DNA of 64,000 nucleotides from an uncultured Microbacteriaceae bacterium (GTDB lineage: Bacteria > Actinomycetota > Actinomycetes > Actinomycetales > Microbacteriaceae): positions 1 to 64,000 of the forward strand of contig CAJAKC010000009.1 of assembly GCA_903940225.1 (NCBI GenBank), written 5' to 3'. The notes below the pieces were generated by a model that had not been told where the DNA came from, did no database searches, and saw nothing but the letters and a program-made list of their open reading frames with translations. Shown here one piece after another: positions 10,688-19,900 of the stretch; the first letter of the stretch is position 1, and each line of letters opens with the position of its first letter. A program made the translations under genes and the position numbers.

Positions 10688-11790
10688 AGCGCAGCGATCG
10701 CCGCATCAATCGCGCCGAGCAGGCGCGACACATCGGTCGGCTCAACCGCGGTAAACGTCGCGATGCGCAATTGGTTACGACCCAGCTTGCGATACGGGTC
10801 GATGTCGACGATGCCATTTGCACGAAGCATCGCCGAAACCGTCGCCGCGTTGACGGAGTCGTCAAAGTCAATCGTCGCAACAACCTGTGAACGGTGATCG
10901 GGGTTGGTGACGAACGGTGTCGCGTTCGGGTGTTTCTCCGCCCACGAATAAACCATCCCCGACGACTCGCGAGTGCGCGCATCGGCCCACGCGAGCCCAC
11001 CGCTGTCCAGCATCCACCGAATCTGCGCCTCCATCAGCAAGAGAGTCGCGATGGCGGGTGTGTTGAGTGTCTGGTCAAGACGAGAGTTATCGACGGCAAC
11101 GCTGAGGCTGAGGAACTCTGGGATGTATCGGTCAGAAGCGGCAATACGTTCGATGCGCTCAATCGCCGCTGGGGACATGAGCGCAAACCACAGGCCACCA
11201 TCGGACGCAAAGTTCTTCTGCGGCGCGAAATAGTAAACATCCGTCTCGCTAACGTCGATGTTCACACCACCGGCGGCACTCGTCGCGTCGACCACGGTGA
11301 GTGAGTCGCGAGGACCCTGGCGGCGAACGGCGGCCATCGCACCGGTTGATGTTTCGTTGTGGGGGAAGGCGAACACGTCGGCCTCTTCTCCGCCGGTGAA
11401 GGCCGACACGGTTCCCGGTTCACCCACGACGACCGCGGGGGACTGCAACCAGGGCGCCCCTGCTGCCGTGACAAATTTGTGACCAAATTCGCCGAACGAC
11501 AGATGCGCACTGCGCCGCTCAATCAACGAAAAAGCCGCGGCATCCCAAAACGCTGTCGAGCCACCGTTGCCCAGGACGACTTCGTAACCTGCGGGCAGTC
11601 GGTAGAGCTCGGCAAGACCGCTACGAACTCGGCCGACGAGATCGCGGACGGGCTTTTGCCGGTGAGAGGTGCCGAGGAGGTGGGAGTGCTTGACAAGGTG
11701 CGCGACCTGTTCGGCGCGGATCTTGGACGGCCCACAACCAAATCGACCGTCGACGGGAACCAACTCGTCGGGCAGTCGGAAGTCGCTCAT
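10684..11790 (-). CDS. serC: Phosphoserine transaminase
   Basis: 368 aa; FGCGPSKIRAEQ, LGNGGSTAFWDAAAF, FAPQKNFASDGGLW. Confidence 0.93.
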   Translation of the reverse strand: MSDFRLPDELVPVDGRFGCGPSKIRAEQVAHLVKHSHLLGTSHRQKPVRDLVGRVRSGLAELYRLPAGYEVVLGNGGSTAFWDAAAFSLIERRSAHLSFGEFGHKFVTAAGAPWLQSPAVVVGEPGTVSAFTGGEEADVFAFPHNETSTGAMAAVRRQGPRDSLTVVDATSAAGGVNIDVSETDVYYFAPQKNFASDGGLWFALMSPAAIERIERIAASDRYIPEFLSLSVAVDNSRLDQTLNTPAIATLLLMEAQIRWMLDSGGLAWADARTRESSGMVYSWAEKHPNATPFVTNPDHRSQVVATIDFDDSVNAATVSAMLRANGIVDIDPYRKLGRNQLRIATFTAVEPTDVSRLLGAIDAAIAAL

Positions 11791-11918
11791 TACCTCATTT
11801 TAGTCGCCATCCACAGCCCATGAATATCCCCAGAAACCGCCACGCGCGGGGCCTCGCTTTGGCTTCTCGGAGAGCGCTTTGGTACCCTAGAGGTAGTTCG
11901 CAGGCGCCACCGTGCCGC

Positions 11919-12677
11919 ATGAACCGCATCAGATTCAGGAGATTTCTCTTGGCAAACGTTTTGTTCCATCTCGGTCGCCGTTCGGCGCTCGCTCTCAAAA
12001 CCAACTCTCGACGACTTGCTCGAGGCCTTCGTCGGGTCACTAGCCGACTCGCGGGTGCGCTACGCAACGACGGTTTTCGCCGATTGAGCACCGTCACGAT
12101 CGGCTCGTCACTAATCGGGGCATTTGCCTTTCCCGCTTTCGCGATGGGGCCGGAAACTGTCGACAACACTCGCGAAGGCCTGACCGTAGTTGCAGCCGAC
12201 GGAATCACCGTCGTCAGCAAAGACGCGTTCAAGGCACTCTCCGCCGCGCAGGCTGCTCGCGCAGGCCTGACAATCAACTACCCGTCCTACAGCGGCCCCT
12301 CCGTCGGCGACTATCTCAAAAACCCGGCGTACCCGGATTATGACCTGTCCGCCGTATTCGCGGTTGCGAAGAAATACGTTGGGATCCCTTATCGGTTTGG
12401 TGGGTCATCTCCCGCCGGCTTTGACTGCTCTGGCTACATCCAGTTCGTCTACGCGCAGTTCGGAATCTCCCTCCCACACTCGGTGAGTGGGCAAGCCGCC
12501 CGCGGAAAGCCGATCCACCTGAAAGACGCAAAACCCGGAGACCTCGTCATCATGTCAGGGCACAACGGCTTCTACGCAGGGAACGGAATGATCCTTGACT
12601 CGCCTCGCACCGGTGGTTCCGTGAGCATCCGGCCAATCTGGACCGAGTCCTACTACATCGTTCGTCTCGGAATTTAG
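11919..12677 (+). CDS. C40 family (NlpC/P60) peptidase
   Basis: VGIPYRFGGSSPAGFDCSGYIQFVYAQFGISLPHSVSGQAARGK...GDLVIMSGHNGFYAGNG; start codon uncertain. Confidence 0.88.
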   Translation: MNRIRFRRFLLANVLFHLGRRSALALKTNSRRLARGLRRVTSRLAGALRNDGFRRLSTVTIGSSLIGAFAFPAFAMGPETVDNTREGLTVVAADGITVVSKDAFKALSAAQAARAGLTINYPSYSGPSVGDYLKNPAYPDYDLSAVFAVAKKYVGIPYRFGGSSPAGFDCSGYIQFVYAQFGISLPHSVSGQAARGKPIHLKDAKPGDLVIMSGHNGFYAGNGMILDSPRTGGSVSIRPIWTESYYIVRLGI

Positions 12678-12852
12678 TTTTCCGCCAATACACGGTCCGT
12701 TCACTGAACGGGGTTAGTCTGAGCGGGTGACCAACACACACCGGAGCATTCACGTCATAGACGGCTCCCGCGTAACCTCAACCCGAGGATTCACGTGGGA
12801 ACACCCGATATGTCCGAGCACCGTGACGCGGCCCCGCGGCCGCACCACGTCG

Positions 12853-12882
12853 AGGCACTGTCACTAAGACAGTGCCTTTTTT
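12853..12882 (+). terminator. Rho-independent terminator / attenuator
   Basis: AGGCACTGTC-ACTAA-GACAGTGCCT followed by TTTTTT. Confidence 0.88.
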
Positions 12883-12951
12883 GTGCTCACGAACCGGTCG
12901 ATTTGGCACGACCCGACAGCCCACACTCCATGCGGGCACGAAAGGAACACC

Positions 12952-13443
12952 ATGAGAACCCTCGTCCTGAACGCCGGCTATGAGCCGCTTGCCGTCGTGT
13001 CCGATCGGCGCGCAATCGTGCTCGTCATGACCGGCAAAGCCGCCATCCTCAGCCACGAAGCGAACCATCCCGTCTTTGGAATCAGCGGACTGTGGGATCG
13101 CCCCAGCGTCGTCATCCTCACTCGGTACGTCAAGGTGCCCATGACAAACGGAGTCCCCCTGACCCGTCGCGGAGTGTTGCGCAGGGACAACAACCGCTGT
13201 GCCTATTGCGGCAAAGCCGCCAACACCATCGACCACGTTCAGCCGAAATCGCGAGGCGGTGCAGACAGTTGGGAAAACCTCGTCGCCTGCTGCGTCCGAT
13301 GCAACAACGAAAAAGCCGACCGGACCCTGCGCGAAATGGGGTGGACTCTCGGCGTGAAACCCAAACAGCCACACGGTACCTCGTGGCTCGTGCGCGGGCT
13401 GGATCGAGACGTACCCGCCTGGAGCGACTACCTCGCGGCCTGA
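12952..13443 (+). CDS. HNH endonuclease
   Basis: CAYCGKAANTIDHVQPKSRGGADSWENLVACCVRCNNEKADRT; ATG at 12952 with AAAGGA upstream. Confidence 0.92.
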   Translation: MRTLVLNAGYEPLAVVSDRRAIVLVMTGKAAILSHEANHPVFGISGLWDRPSVVILTRYVKVPMTNGVPLTRRGVLRRDNNRCAYCGKAANTIDHVQPKSRGGADSWENLVACCVRCNNEKADRTLREMGWTLGVKPKQPHGTSWLVRGLDRDVPAWSDYLAA

Positions 13444-13485
13444 CACCCGCACACCAACCGTCGCCCGTGCGACAATGGTGTGCAC

Positions 13486-13557
13486 GCCTTCGTAGCTCAA
13501 TGGAAGAGCAGTTCCGTCCTAAGGAAAGGGTTGGGGGTTCGAGTCCCTCCGAGGGCA
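13486..13557 (+). tRNA. tRNA-Arg (anticodon CCT)
   Basis: Acceptor GCCTTCG/CGAGGGC, anticodon loop GTCCTAA, T-arm GGGTTCGAGTCCC. Confidence 0.93.
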
Positions 13558-13570
13558 CCCTTACGCCGCT
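13547..13570 (+). repeat. 24-bp direct repeat overlapping tRNA-Arg 3' end (copy 1)
   Basis: CTCCGAGGGCACCCTTACGCCGCT. Confidence 0.97.
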
Positions 13571-13619
13571 GTAATGCGTTTCTGTTGAATCAGACAGGGG
13601 AATCCACAGGATTCCCCTG

Positions 13620-13643
13620 CTCCGAGGGCACCCTTACGCCGCT
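13620..13643 (+). repeat. 24-bp direct repeat of tRNA-Arg 3' end (copy 2, att-like)
   Basis: Identical CTCCGAGGGCACCCTTACGCCGCT 73 bp downstream. Confidence 0.97.
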
Positions 13644-13669
13644 TTATAGCGTTCCCGGCAGGTTAAGAC

Positions 13670-13692
13670 GTGACAACCCACTGGGTTGTCAC
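13670..13692. repeat. Perfect inverted repeat
   Basis: GTGACAACCCA-C-TGGGTTGTCAC. Confidence 0.9.
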
Positions 13693-13740
13693 GCTCCTCG
13701 GGCACGATTACATGTCCGAGGTCCGCCGTAGCCTGCGGAC

Positions 13741-16700
13741 ATGGAGAAAAACACTCAACTGACGTGGTCACGTCGCGCCCGAATCGCGTGGACGCTCATC
13801 GTCGCCGCGGTACTCATGATTCCCACCGGGCTCGGTTCTGCCCCGGCGGCCGCGGCGGGAACCGCCCCTGGGCCGATTCCGTCGATTTCCTTGGTTTCGC
13901 GTGGTGTGAACTCGGTAACCGTTTCGTGGGAAGCCCCATGGACCGATGGGGGTGCACCGATAACCGACTACGGTATCGAGATTCGAGCAGTCGGCGGTGA
14001 ATGGGTTCGTGCCGCCGAGGACGTTTCAACCGCACAAACGGCGGTTGTGCGCGGAATGCAAAACGATACGGATTTCAATATCCGAGTATTCGCGACTAAC
14101 GCAAATGGTGACGGTCCGGCGACTGTGTACGGTTCAATGTCGACGCTTATCTCGAATAACGAAGATCTGTGTGGCGCGGCCACGGGCCAGTCCTTGAGTT
14201 GCTTCACGTACACCAAGTCGGTGCGGACGGTCACCTACTACGACTATCCGACCCCCAGCGCAGCGACGCGTCACGCGGCTTCCGACATTATCGATATGGA
14301 GGGCCTCTGCTACCTGAGCCGATCAGTAGGTGTCATTTGTTCGAGCGAATGGAACAACAGACACGGTGAACTCGGACAGGGCTTGACTGGCGGTCCAATA
14401 GCGAATTTCAGGGTGCCCGTTCCTACAGACAGCACGATTGTGTCGATAACGAGCGACTCCCAGCGAAACTGTGCCCTCGACTCGGCCCGTCGATTGTGGT
14501 GTTGGGGGATGTCCCGCGACGACGCAGGAAATGAGCAACCCCTCTTGTCACCAACAATTGTCAAGACCGGTGTCGTGCAGTACGAAGGCTCATGCGCGCG
14601 CTTGTGGGACGACACCGTCGAATGCCTCAACGCCGACTTCAAGTGGACGTCTATCCCGGGGATGACGCCGATCGTCGAGCTCGCAACGAGGCACGGATCC
14701 AGCTGGAACGGTTGCGGAATCACCGCAGACCGAAAAGTCTTGTGCTTCAATACGGTCGACAAGACGTGGGCGGAGCGTGCCGAATGGCAGGGCGCCGTTG
14801 ACATGGTCCACGGATCCGGCAGCCCAACCTGCGTTCTACTTGCCACGGGAGCCGTCAAATGCTTTGCGGGTTCAAATTACCGCGGAGAACTGGGGGACGG
14901 CAATCGTGGTCTCGGCGGTTATGCCTCGGTTAGATTGCCTGAGCCCGTAATCGCGCTCAGCACCAATAAGCGGGTGTGGACCCCGAATCACCTCACCTAC
15001 ACCTGTGCCGTCGGAGTATCGTCGGTTGTGTATTGCTGGGGCGAATTCCCGCATGCGTTTTCGACGGGACTGGGAATCACGACCGTCCCCCTCGAAGTAG
15101 CGGGTGGCGGGGCATTGGCGGTTCGCCCGTACAGTGCTCCGAGTACCGTGTCCGGTCTGGCGCAATCGTCACGCACTGCCACGACGACGTCCGTAACGTG
15201 GGGGTCGGCGACGAGCCCGGATACTCCAGTTCTTGGCCACGCTATTCGCTGGAGTACTGACCGCGGAGCCACGTGGGTGGTTGATTCAGGGGGGACAATG
15301 CGGGTATGGACGAGCACAACGCTCGAGACAAATTCCACCATTTTGGTGCAAGTCGCCGCGGTCAATGAAGCAGGTCGTGGTCCGTGGTCAGGAACGATCT
15401 CCGCGTCGACAACCACACCGCCCGCGCGACCGACAACTCTGCGCCAAATTTCTCGAACCAGCACGAGCGCTGTCATCGCTTGGACCCGATCCTCTGACGA
15501 AGACGAACCCATCACCGGTTACCGGATTCAATGGGCGAGCGACGGCAAATCGTGGAATGACGCACTCGTAGCGGCTGCGGACTCGTCGGCAACGATTCAG
15601 GGACTCCCCGTCGCTTCCGCGATTGAGATCCGTGTGCGGGCCGAAAATGCGGCGGGCGTCTCGTCGTGGACAGCACCGCTCCTCTTTGGCACATCGGGAA
15701 TGAACGCGCAAAGTGTCGTTGTCACCGATTCGCATGGGTCACCGGTCATTGGCGGCCGCGTGACCTGGGTGACGTCGAACGGGGCGTTCCAGTCAGCGGT
15801 CGATTACGGTCTCACATCAGACGGGTCTGTCACCTTCCCGCTCGCCCCGGCTGGCCAAGTCAACCTCACCCTTACCGGTGTACTTATTCCTGGCGGGGCG
15901 ACGGCGAATTATTCCACCACCGCACTCTTCGGAGCGGGTCGCACCCCGACCGTCCGATTTCCCGCCGAACCCAGCCGATCTCACCACGTGGTCCGTGTCA
16001 CTCTGCCAAATGGGATGCCGGTCATGGGTGCAACCGTCACATCCACTGAACTCGACCAGTACGCAACGGTGGATGGTGTTACCTTCGCCACTCCCGCGGT
16101 CAACTCCAGCGGAATCACGAACGAATTCGGCGAGGTGTATCTGGTTGGTTATTCGGACAACTCGACAACGGTGAATATCGAATACAACGACGGAGTCCTC
16201 ATTCAACGTTTATCCGGTCCGTTAGGTCGTACCGACGCTGATTTCCAATTCGAGGAAATGCCATGGATCGAATCCACAATCGACACGACCACCGCATCGG
16301 TCGGCCAGTTGGTGAGCATTCCGGTCACCGCCGAATCGTCGGCCGCGACCGTTCGGGTAGTTGCACCGGCGGGTGCCGCTCAAAAATGTAGGGGTCGCGT
16401 ACTCTCGGCACGGGTGAATGCCGCAGGACGGGCAACACTGAAAGTCTGTGCTAGCGCATCCGGCAGATACGCACTGGCGGGAACCGGCGCAGTCTCAACC
16501 GGCGCAGTTCAGCTGAACGTTCTGGGGACGAAGTCGCTTGGAGTCCGTAATGCCGTTGCTGTATCGCGTGCCCATGCCACGGCAAAGGTGACATGGACAG
16601 CACCGGCATTCACCGGTGGCAAGCCGATCACCGGCTACACCGTCAAGATCGTCAGTCCGACCGGAGCGACAATCTCCAAAGTCGTCACTGGCACGACGGC

Positions 16701-16806
16701 AACGTTCACGGGACTCCGCGGGGCTACGAAGTACACGGTCTCAATCACCCCTTCGACGCGACTCGGGAACGGCGTCACCGTCACTCGAACGGTGCCCGTC
16801 TCGTAA
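13741..16806 (+). CDS. Large secreted protein: fibronectin type III domains plus seven RCC1-like blades
   Basis: Signal peptide (...AWTLIVAAVLMIPTGLGSAPAAAAG), fn3-like domains (VSWEAPWTDGGAPITDY; VIAWTRSSDEDEPITGYRIQW; KVTWTAPAFTGGKPITGYTVKI), seven C-x9-C RCC1-like repeats. Confidence 0.85.
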   Translation: MEKNTQLTWSRRARIAWTLIVAAVLMIPTGLGSAPAAAAGTAPGPIPSISLVSRGVNSVTVSWEAPWTDGGAPITDYGIEIRAVGGEWVRAAEDVSTAQTAVVRGMQNDTDFNIRVFATNANGDGPATVYGSMSTLISNNEDLCGAATGQSLSCFTYTKSVRTVTYYDYPTPSAATRHAASDIIDMEGLCYLSRSVGVICSSEWNNRHGELGQGLTGGPIANFRVPVPTDSTIVSITSDSQRNCALDSARRLWCWGMSRDDAGNEQPLLSPTIVKTGVVQYEGSCARLWDDTVECLNADFKWTSIPGMTPIVELATRHGSSWNGCGITADRKVLCFNTVDKTWAERAEWQGAVDMVHGSGSPTCVLLATGAVKCFAGSNYRGELGDGNRGLGGYASVRLPEPVIALSTNKRVWTPNHLTYTCAVGVSSVVYCWGEFPHAFSTGLGITTVPLEVAGGGALAVRPYSAPSTVSGLAQSSRTATTTSVTWGSATSPDTPVLGHAIRWSTDRGATWVVDSGGTMRVWTSTTLETNSTILVQVAAVNEAGRGPWSGTISASTTTPPARPTTLRQISRTSTSAVIAWTRSSDEDEPITGYRIQWASDGKSWNDALVAAADSSATIQGLPVASAIEIRVRAENAAGVSSWTAPLLFGTSGMNAQSVVVTDSHGSPVIGGRVTWVTSNGAFQSAVDYGLTSDGSVTFPLAPAGQVNLTLTGVLIPGGATANYSTTALFGAGRTPTVRFPAEPSRSHHVVRVTLPNGMPVMGATVTSTELDQYATVDGVTFATPAVNSSGITNEFGEVYLVGYSDNSTTVNIEYNDGVLIQRLSGPLGRTDADFQFEEMPWIESTIDTTTASVGQLVSIPVTAESSAATVRVVAPAGAAQKCRGRVLSARVNAAGRATLKVCASASGRYALAGTGAVSTGAVQLNVLGTKSLGVRNAVAVSRAHATAKVTWTAPAFTGGKPITGYTVKIVSPTGATISKVVTGTTATFTGLRGATKYTVSITPSTRLGNGVTVTRTVPVS

Positions 16807-16815
16807 CCCAATTGT

Positions 16816-16858
16816 CCGCCCGGTCGCGGCTTTCGTGCCTTTCTACGCGGCCGGGCGG
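16816..16858 (+). terminator. Strong GC-rich stem-loop, probable terminator
   Basis: CCGCCCGGTCGCG-N17-CGCGGCCGGGCGG, just after the stop codon of the giant fn3/RCC1 gene. Confidence 0.6.
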
Positions 16859-16917
16859 CTCCTTCACGGGGTGGGTTGCTACAGAGTTTTACACTGTGCG
16901 CGAGATAGCGTGAAACC

Positions 16918-19900
16918 ATGCTTCGGTCGGGGGAATACCGCTGGTCCGACGGTGAAAACCCGCGACCAGACGCGATGGTCGACCCCGCCGGTCTGACGAC
17001 GGGATCATCGGAAACGATTGTTTCCAACATCGCCGAACCCGTTTGGGACGCGTGGCGCAAAACCCTGTCCGAGCTCGGTGGGATAAACCCACTCCTTCAT
17101 TTCCCGGATCATGCCGCGATTGAACTCAGTAGCGGTCACCCGGGTGGACTTGCGCGCTTCTTCTCGGGCACCCCGACTTTCCTGCGCAACCTCGTTCGTG
17201 ACGACGTCGCACTTCATCGGGCGCGAAACACGGCAATCCGCATCAACGACAAAAACGTTGAACTCGCGGCGGCCCGCGGAATCGATTCCGTTTACTTGGC
17301 CGTTGGCACAGTCGAATGGTCAAACGGTTCGGAATCATTCAAAGCGCCAATGCTCGTGCGCCCAATTTCGATGCACCGCCGAGGTGACGACATCGAACTC
17401 CAACTCACCGGTTCACTGCGACTCAATCGTGCACTCGCGCGCGAATTGGCCTACCAGTTCGGCGTGGCGCTCGATGAACAAACGTTCGTCGCGCTGACCA
17501 ACGACAACGGTTCCTTCCGCCCCAACGGCGCCCTCGACCGACTCCGTGGCTTGATCGCGCACATCGAGGGGGCCACGGTGTCACCGACGCTCGCTGTCGC
17601 AAACCTCAGCGACGTTGCGTCCGAGATGCTCAGTGCCGCCCGCGTACTCGACCACCCGTTGCTCGACGCACTCGGGGGCAATGCGAATGCGACGAGAATC
17701 ATCACCGAATCGCATGCCGCGGTCGACCCGGGGGATTCGGACACCCGCAGTCTCGACACCGACGCGCTCATGCTGGATGCCGATACCGAACAGGAACGAA
17801 TCATCGCCCACATCGTCGCGGGCAACTCGATAGTCGTTGGGACTCCGTCCGGCGCCGGTGCGACGCAAACCGTTGTCAATGCTCTCGGGGAGTTGATGAG
17901 GGCCGGCAAGAGCGTATTGGTTGTCGGGCCTCGCCGGGCCCGGCTCGACGCGGTGCGGCGTCGTTTGCGTGGGATCGGGCTCGACGGTATCGGCGTCAGT
18001 CCCTCGAGTCTCACATTCGACCTCATCCGCAGCATTTCCCGCATCGAAAAGACACCGACCCCCAACACCTCCGATGTCGACAGCGCGCTCCTGAGGATGC
18101 GCACGATTCTTCGCGAATACCGATCCGCTCTGGCCGAACCCGATGCGCGCTTCGGTGTCAGCGTGCTGGATGCCCTCCGAGAACTCGCCCGACTCGCACA
18201 TGATGCGGACGCGACGAACGAGGTCACGTTGGACACCGCAAGTGTGGTCGCGCTGACTCACTCGATGTCCGAGACCATCGACGCGCTCCTCGCAATCGCT
18301 CAACTTGGCCAATTCGACACGAAGTCGGGTAACTCACCCTGGCTCACTGCACAGTTCGCGACCGCCGACCACGCTTCCCTGGCTCTACAGGCTGCGCGCC
18401 GACTCGATTCTCCTGCTCTCGCGGCTCTCGACACCATCGTCAACGAGGTGCTGGGGCCTACTCCGTTGGGTGCCGGATTGACGTTCGCCGATGTGCGCGT
18501 TCGCCTCGACCTTTTCCAGGGTCTCGCCAAAACTCTCGACAAATTCACGCCGGAACTGTTTGACCGATCCATTGGCGATCTGGTCGAGGCGTATGGTCCG
18601 AAGAACCCCGAAAACCGAACTCCCGCCGTCACGCGCCGCCGACTCAAGAAACTCGCCAAGGAGTGCCTCCGCCCCGGCGCACACGTCCCCGATATGTTTG
18701 ACGCGCTTTCTCGAGCCGCGGAACAGCGAACGCTGTGGAACAAGTTGGTGGCCGCTGCCTACCGACCTTCCGTCCCTGCTGGGCTTGCCCAACTCGCCGA
18801 AGCGATTGCCCAGGTAGGCGACGATATCGAAACCCTGTCGCGTGTATTCGACCGTCGCCTAGACACCGCGCCGCGAGCCGACCTCATTGGTTTTATCCGT
18901 GATTTGGCGAGCGACTCCGCGAGCATCGAAACGATTCATGAGCGCAGCGAGCGCGGAGAGGCGATTCGCGCGCGCGGACTGGAACCGCTGCTTAATTCCT
19001 TTGCCGGCCGAATCGTCACACGCGAGATTATCAAGTCGGAACTGACCCTCGCCTGGTGGCGCGGAGTTTTGGAAGCAATCATCGCCGAGCGCCGGCAGCT
19101 GCTCGGCGCCGATACCACCGTGCTCGACCGACTCGAAAACGATTACCGACTGGTTGACCAGGCGCACGTGACGGGCAACAGCCATAAACTTGCGCACACG
19201 TTGGCCGAATCCTGGCGCATTGCCTTGCGTGATTTCCCCGACCAGGCGCAAGCACTCAAGGTTGCGCTGAAGGCCGGGAGCGCGACCGCGTCGCACCTGC
19301 GCGACGTCGCTCCCGCTCTGCTGGACATCGTTGCTCCCGTCTGGGTTGTGTCGCCGTATGACGTCTCACGGTTGGCGCCGCACCAGGAGTTCGATGTTGT
19401 CATTCTTGTTGACGCGGCGGCACTCTCCGAGGCTGAAGCAGCCCCCGCCATCGCCCGAGGCGGCCAGATCGTCGCGTTCGGCGACCCCATCGTTGATCGA
19501 CCGACCCCGTTCGTCATTACCCCGACGGACACCCTTCCGCCCGCGTCCACAGTGCCGTCGGTCCTCGCCAAACTCGCTCAACACGTGCCCACGCACACCC
19601 TGACTAAGTCATACCGACCCCTTGGCACTGCGTTGGCCTCGCAGATTTCCACCCACCTCTATTCCAACGGTCTTTCGTCGTGGCCCCTCGCCGAGGCTAG
19701 CCTCGGCCAGTCGGGGCTGACGTTCATCGGCGTCGATGGGTCGGCGCCGCTTGACGAACGCACCGGTCGCATCGAGGCTGCGCAGGTCGAGTTGGATGCC
19801 GTCGTCGCAAACGTCATCGAACACGCCACGCTGCACCCCGAAGAGTCACTCATGGTTGTCAGCGCATCGACCGTCACCGTTGACCGAATCCACGATTCGA

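Noticed and set aside
11800-11950. Possible ydaO-type (c-di-AMP) riboswitch upstream of the NlpC/P60 gene
   Set aside because: Such riboswitches often precede actinobacterial cell-wall hydrolases, but I could not identify the conserved core motifs here.
13480-13731. 83-aa ORF over tRNA-Arg and its flank
   Set aside because: Reads through a tRNA and inverted repeats; no coding signal.
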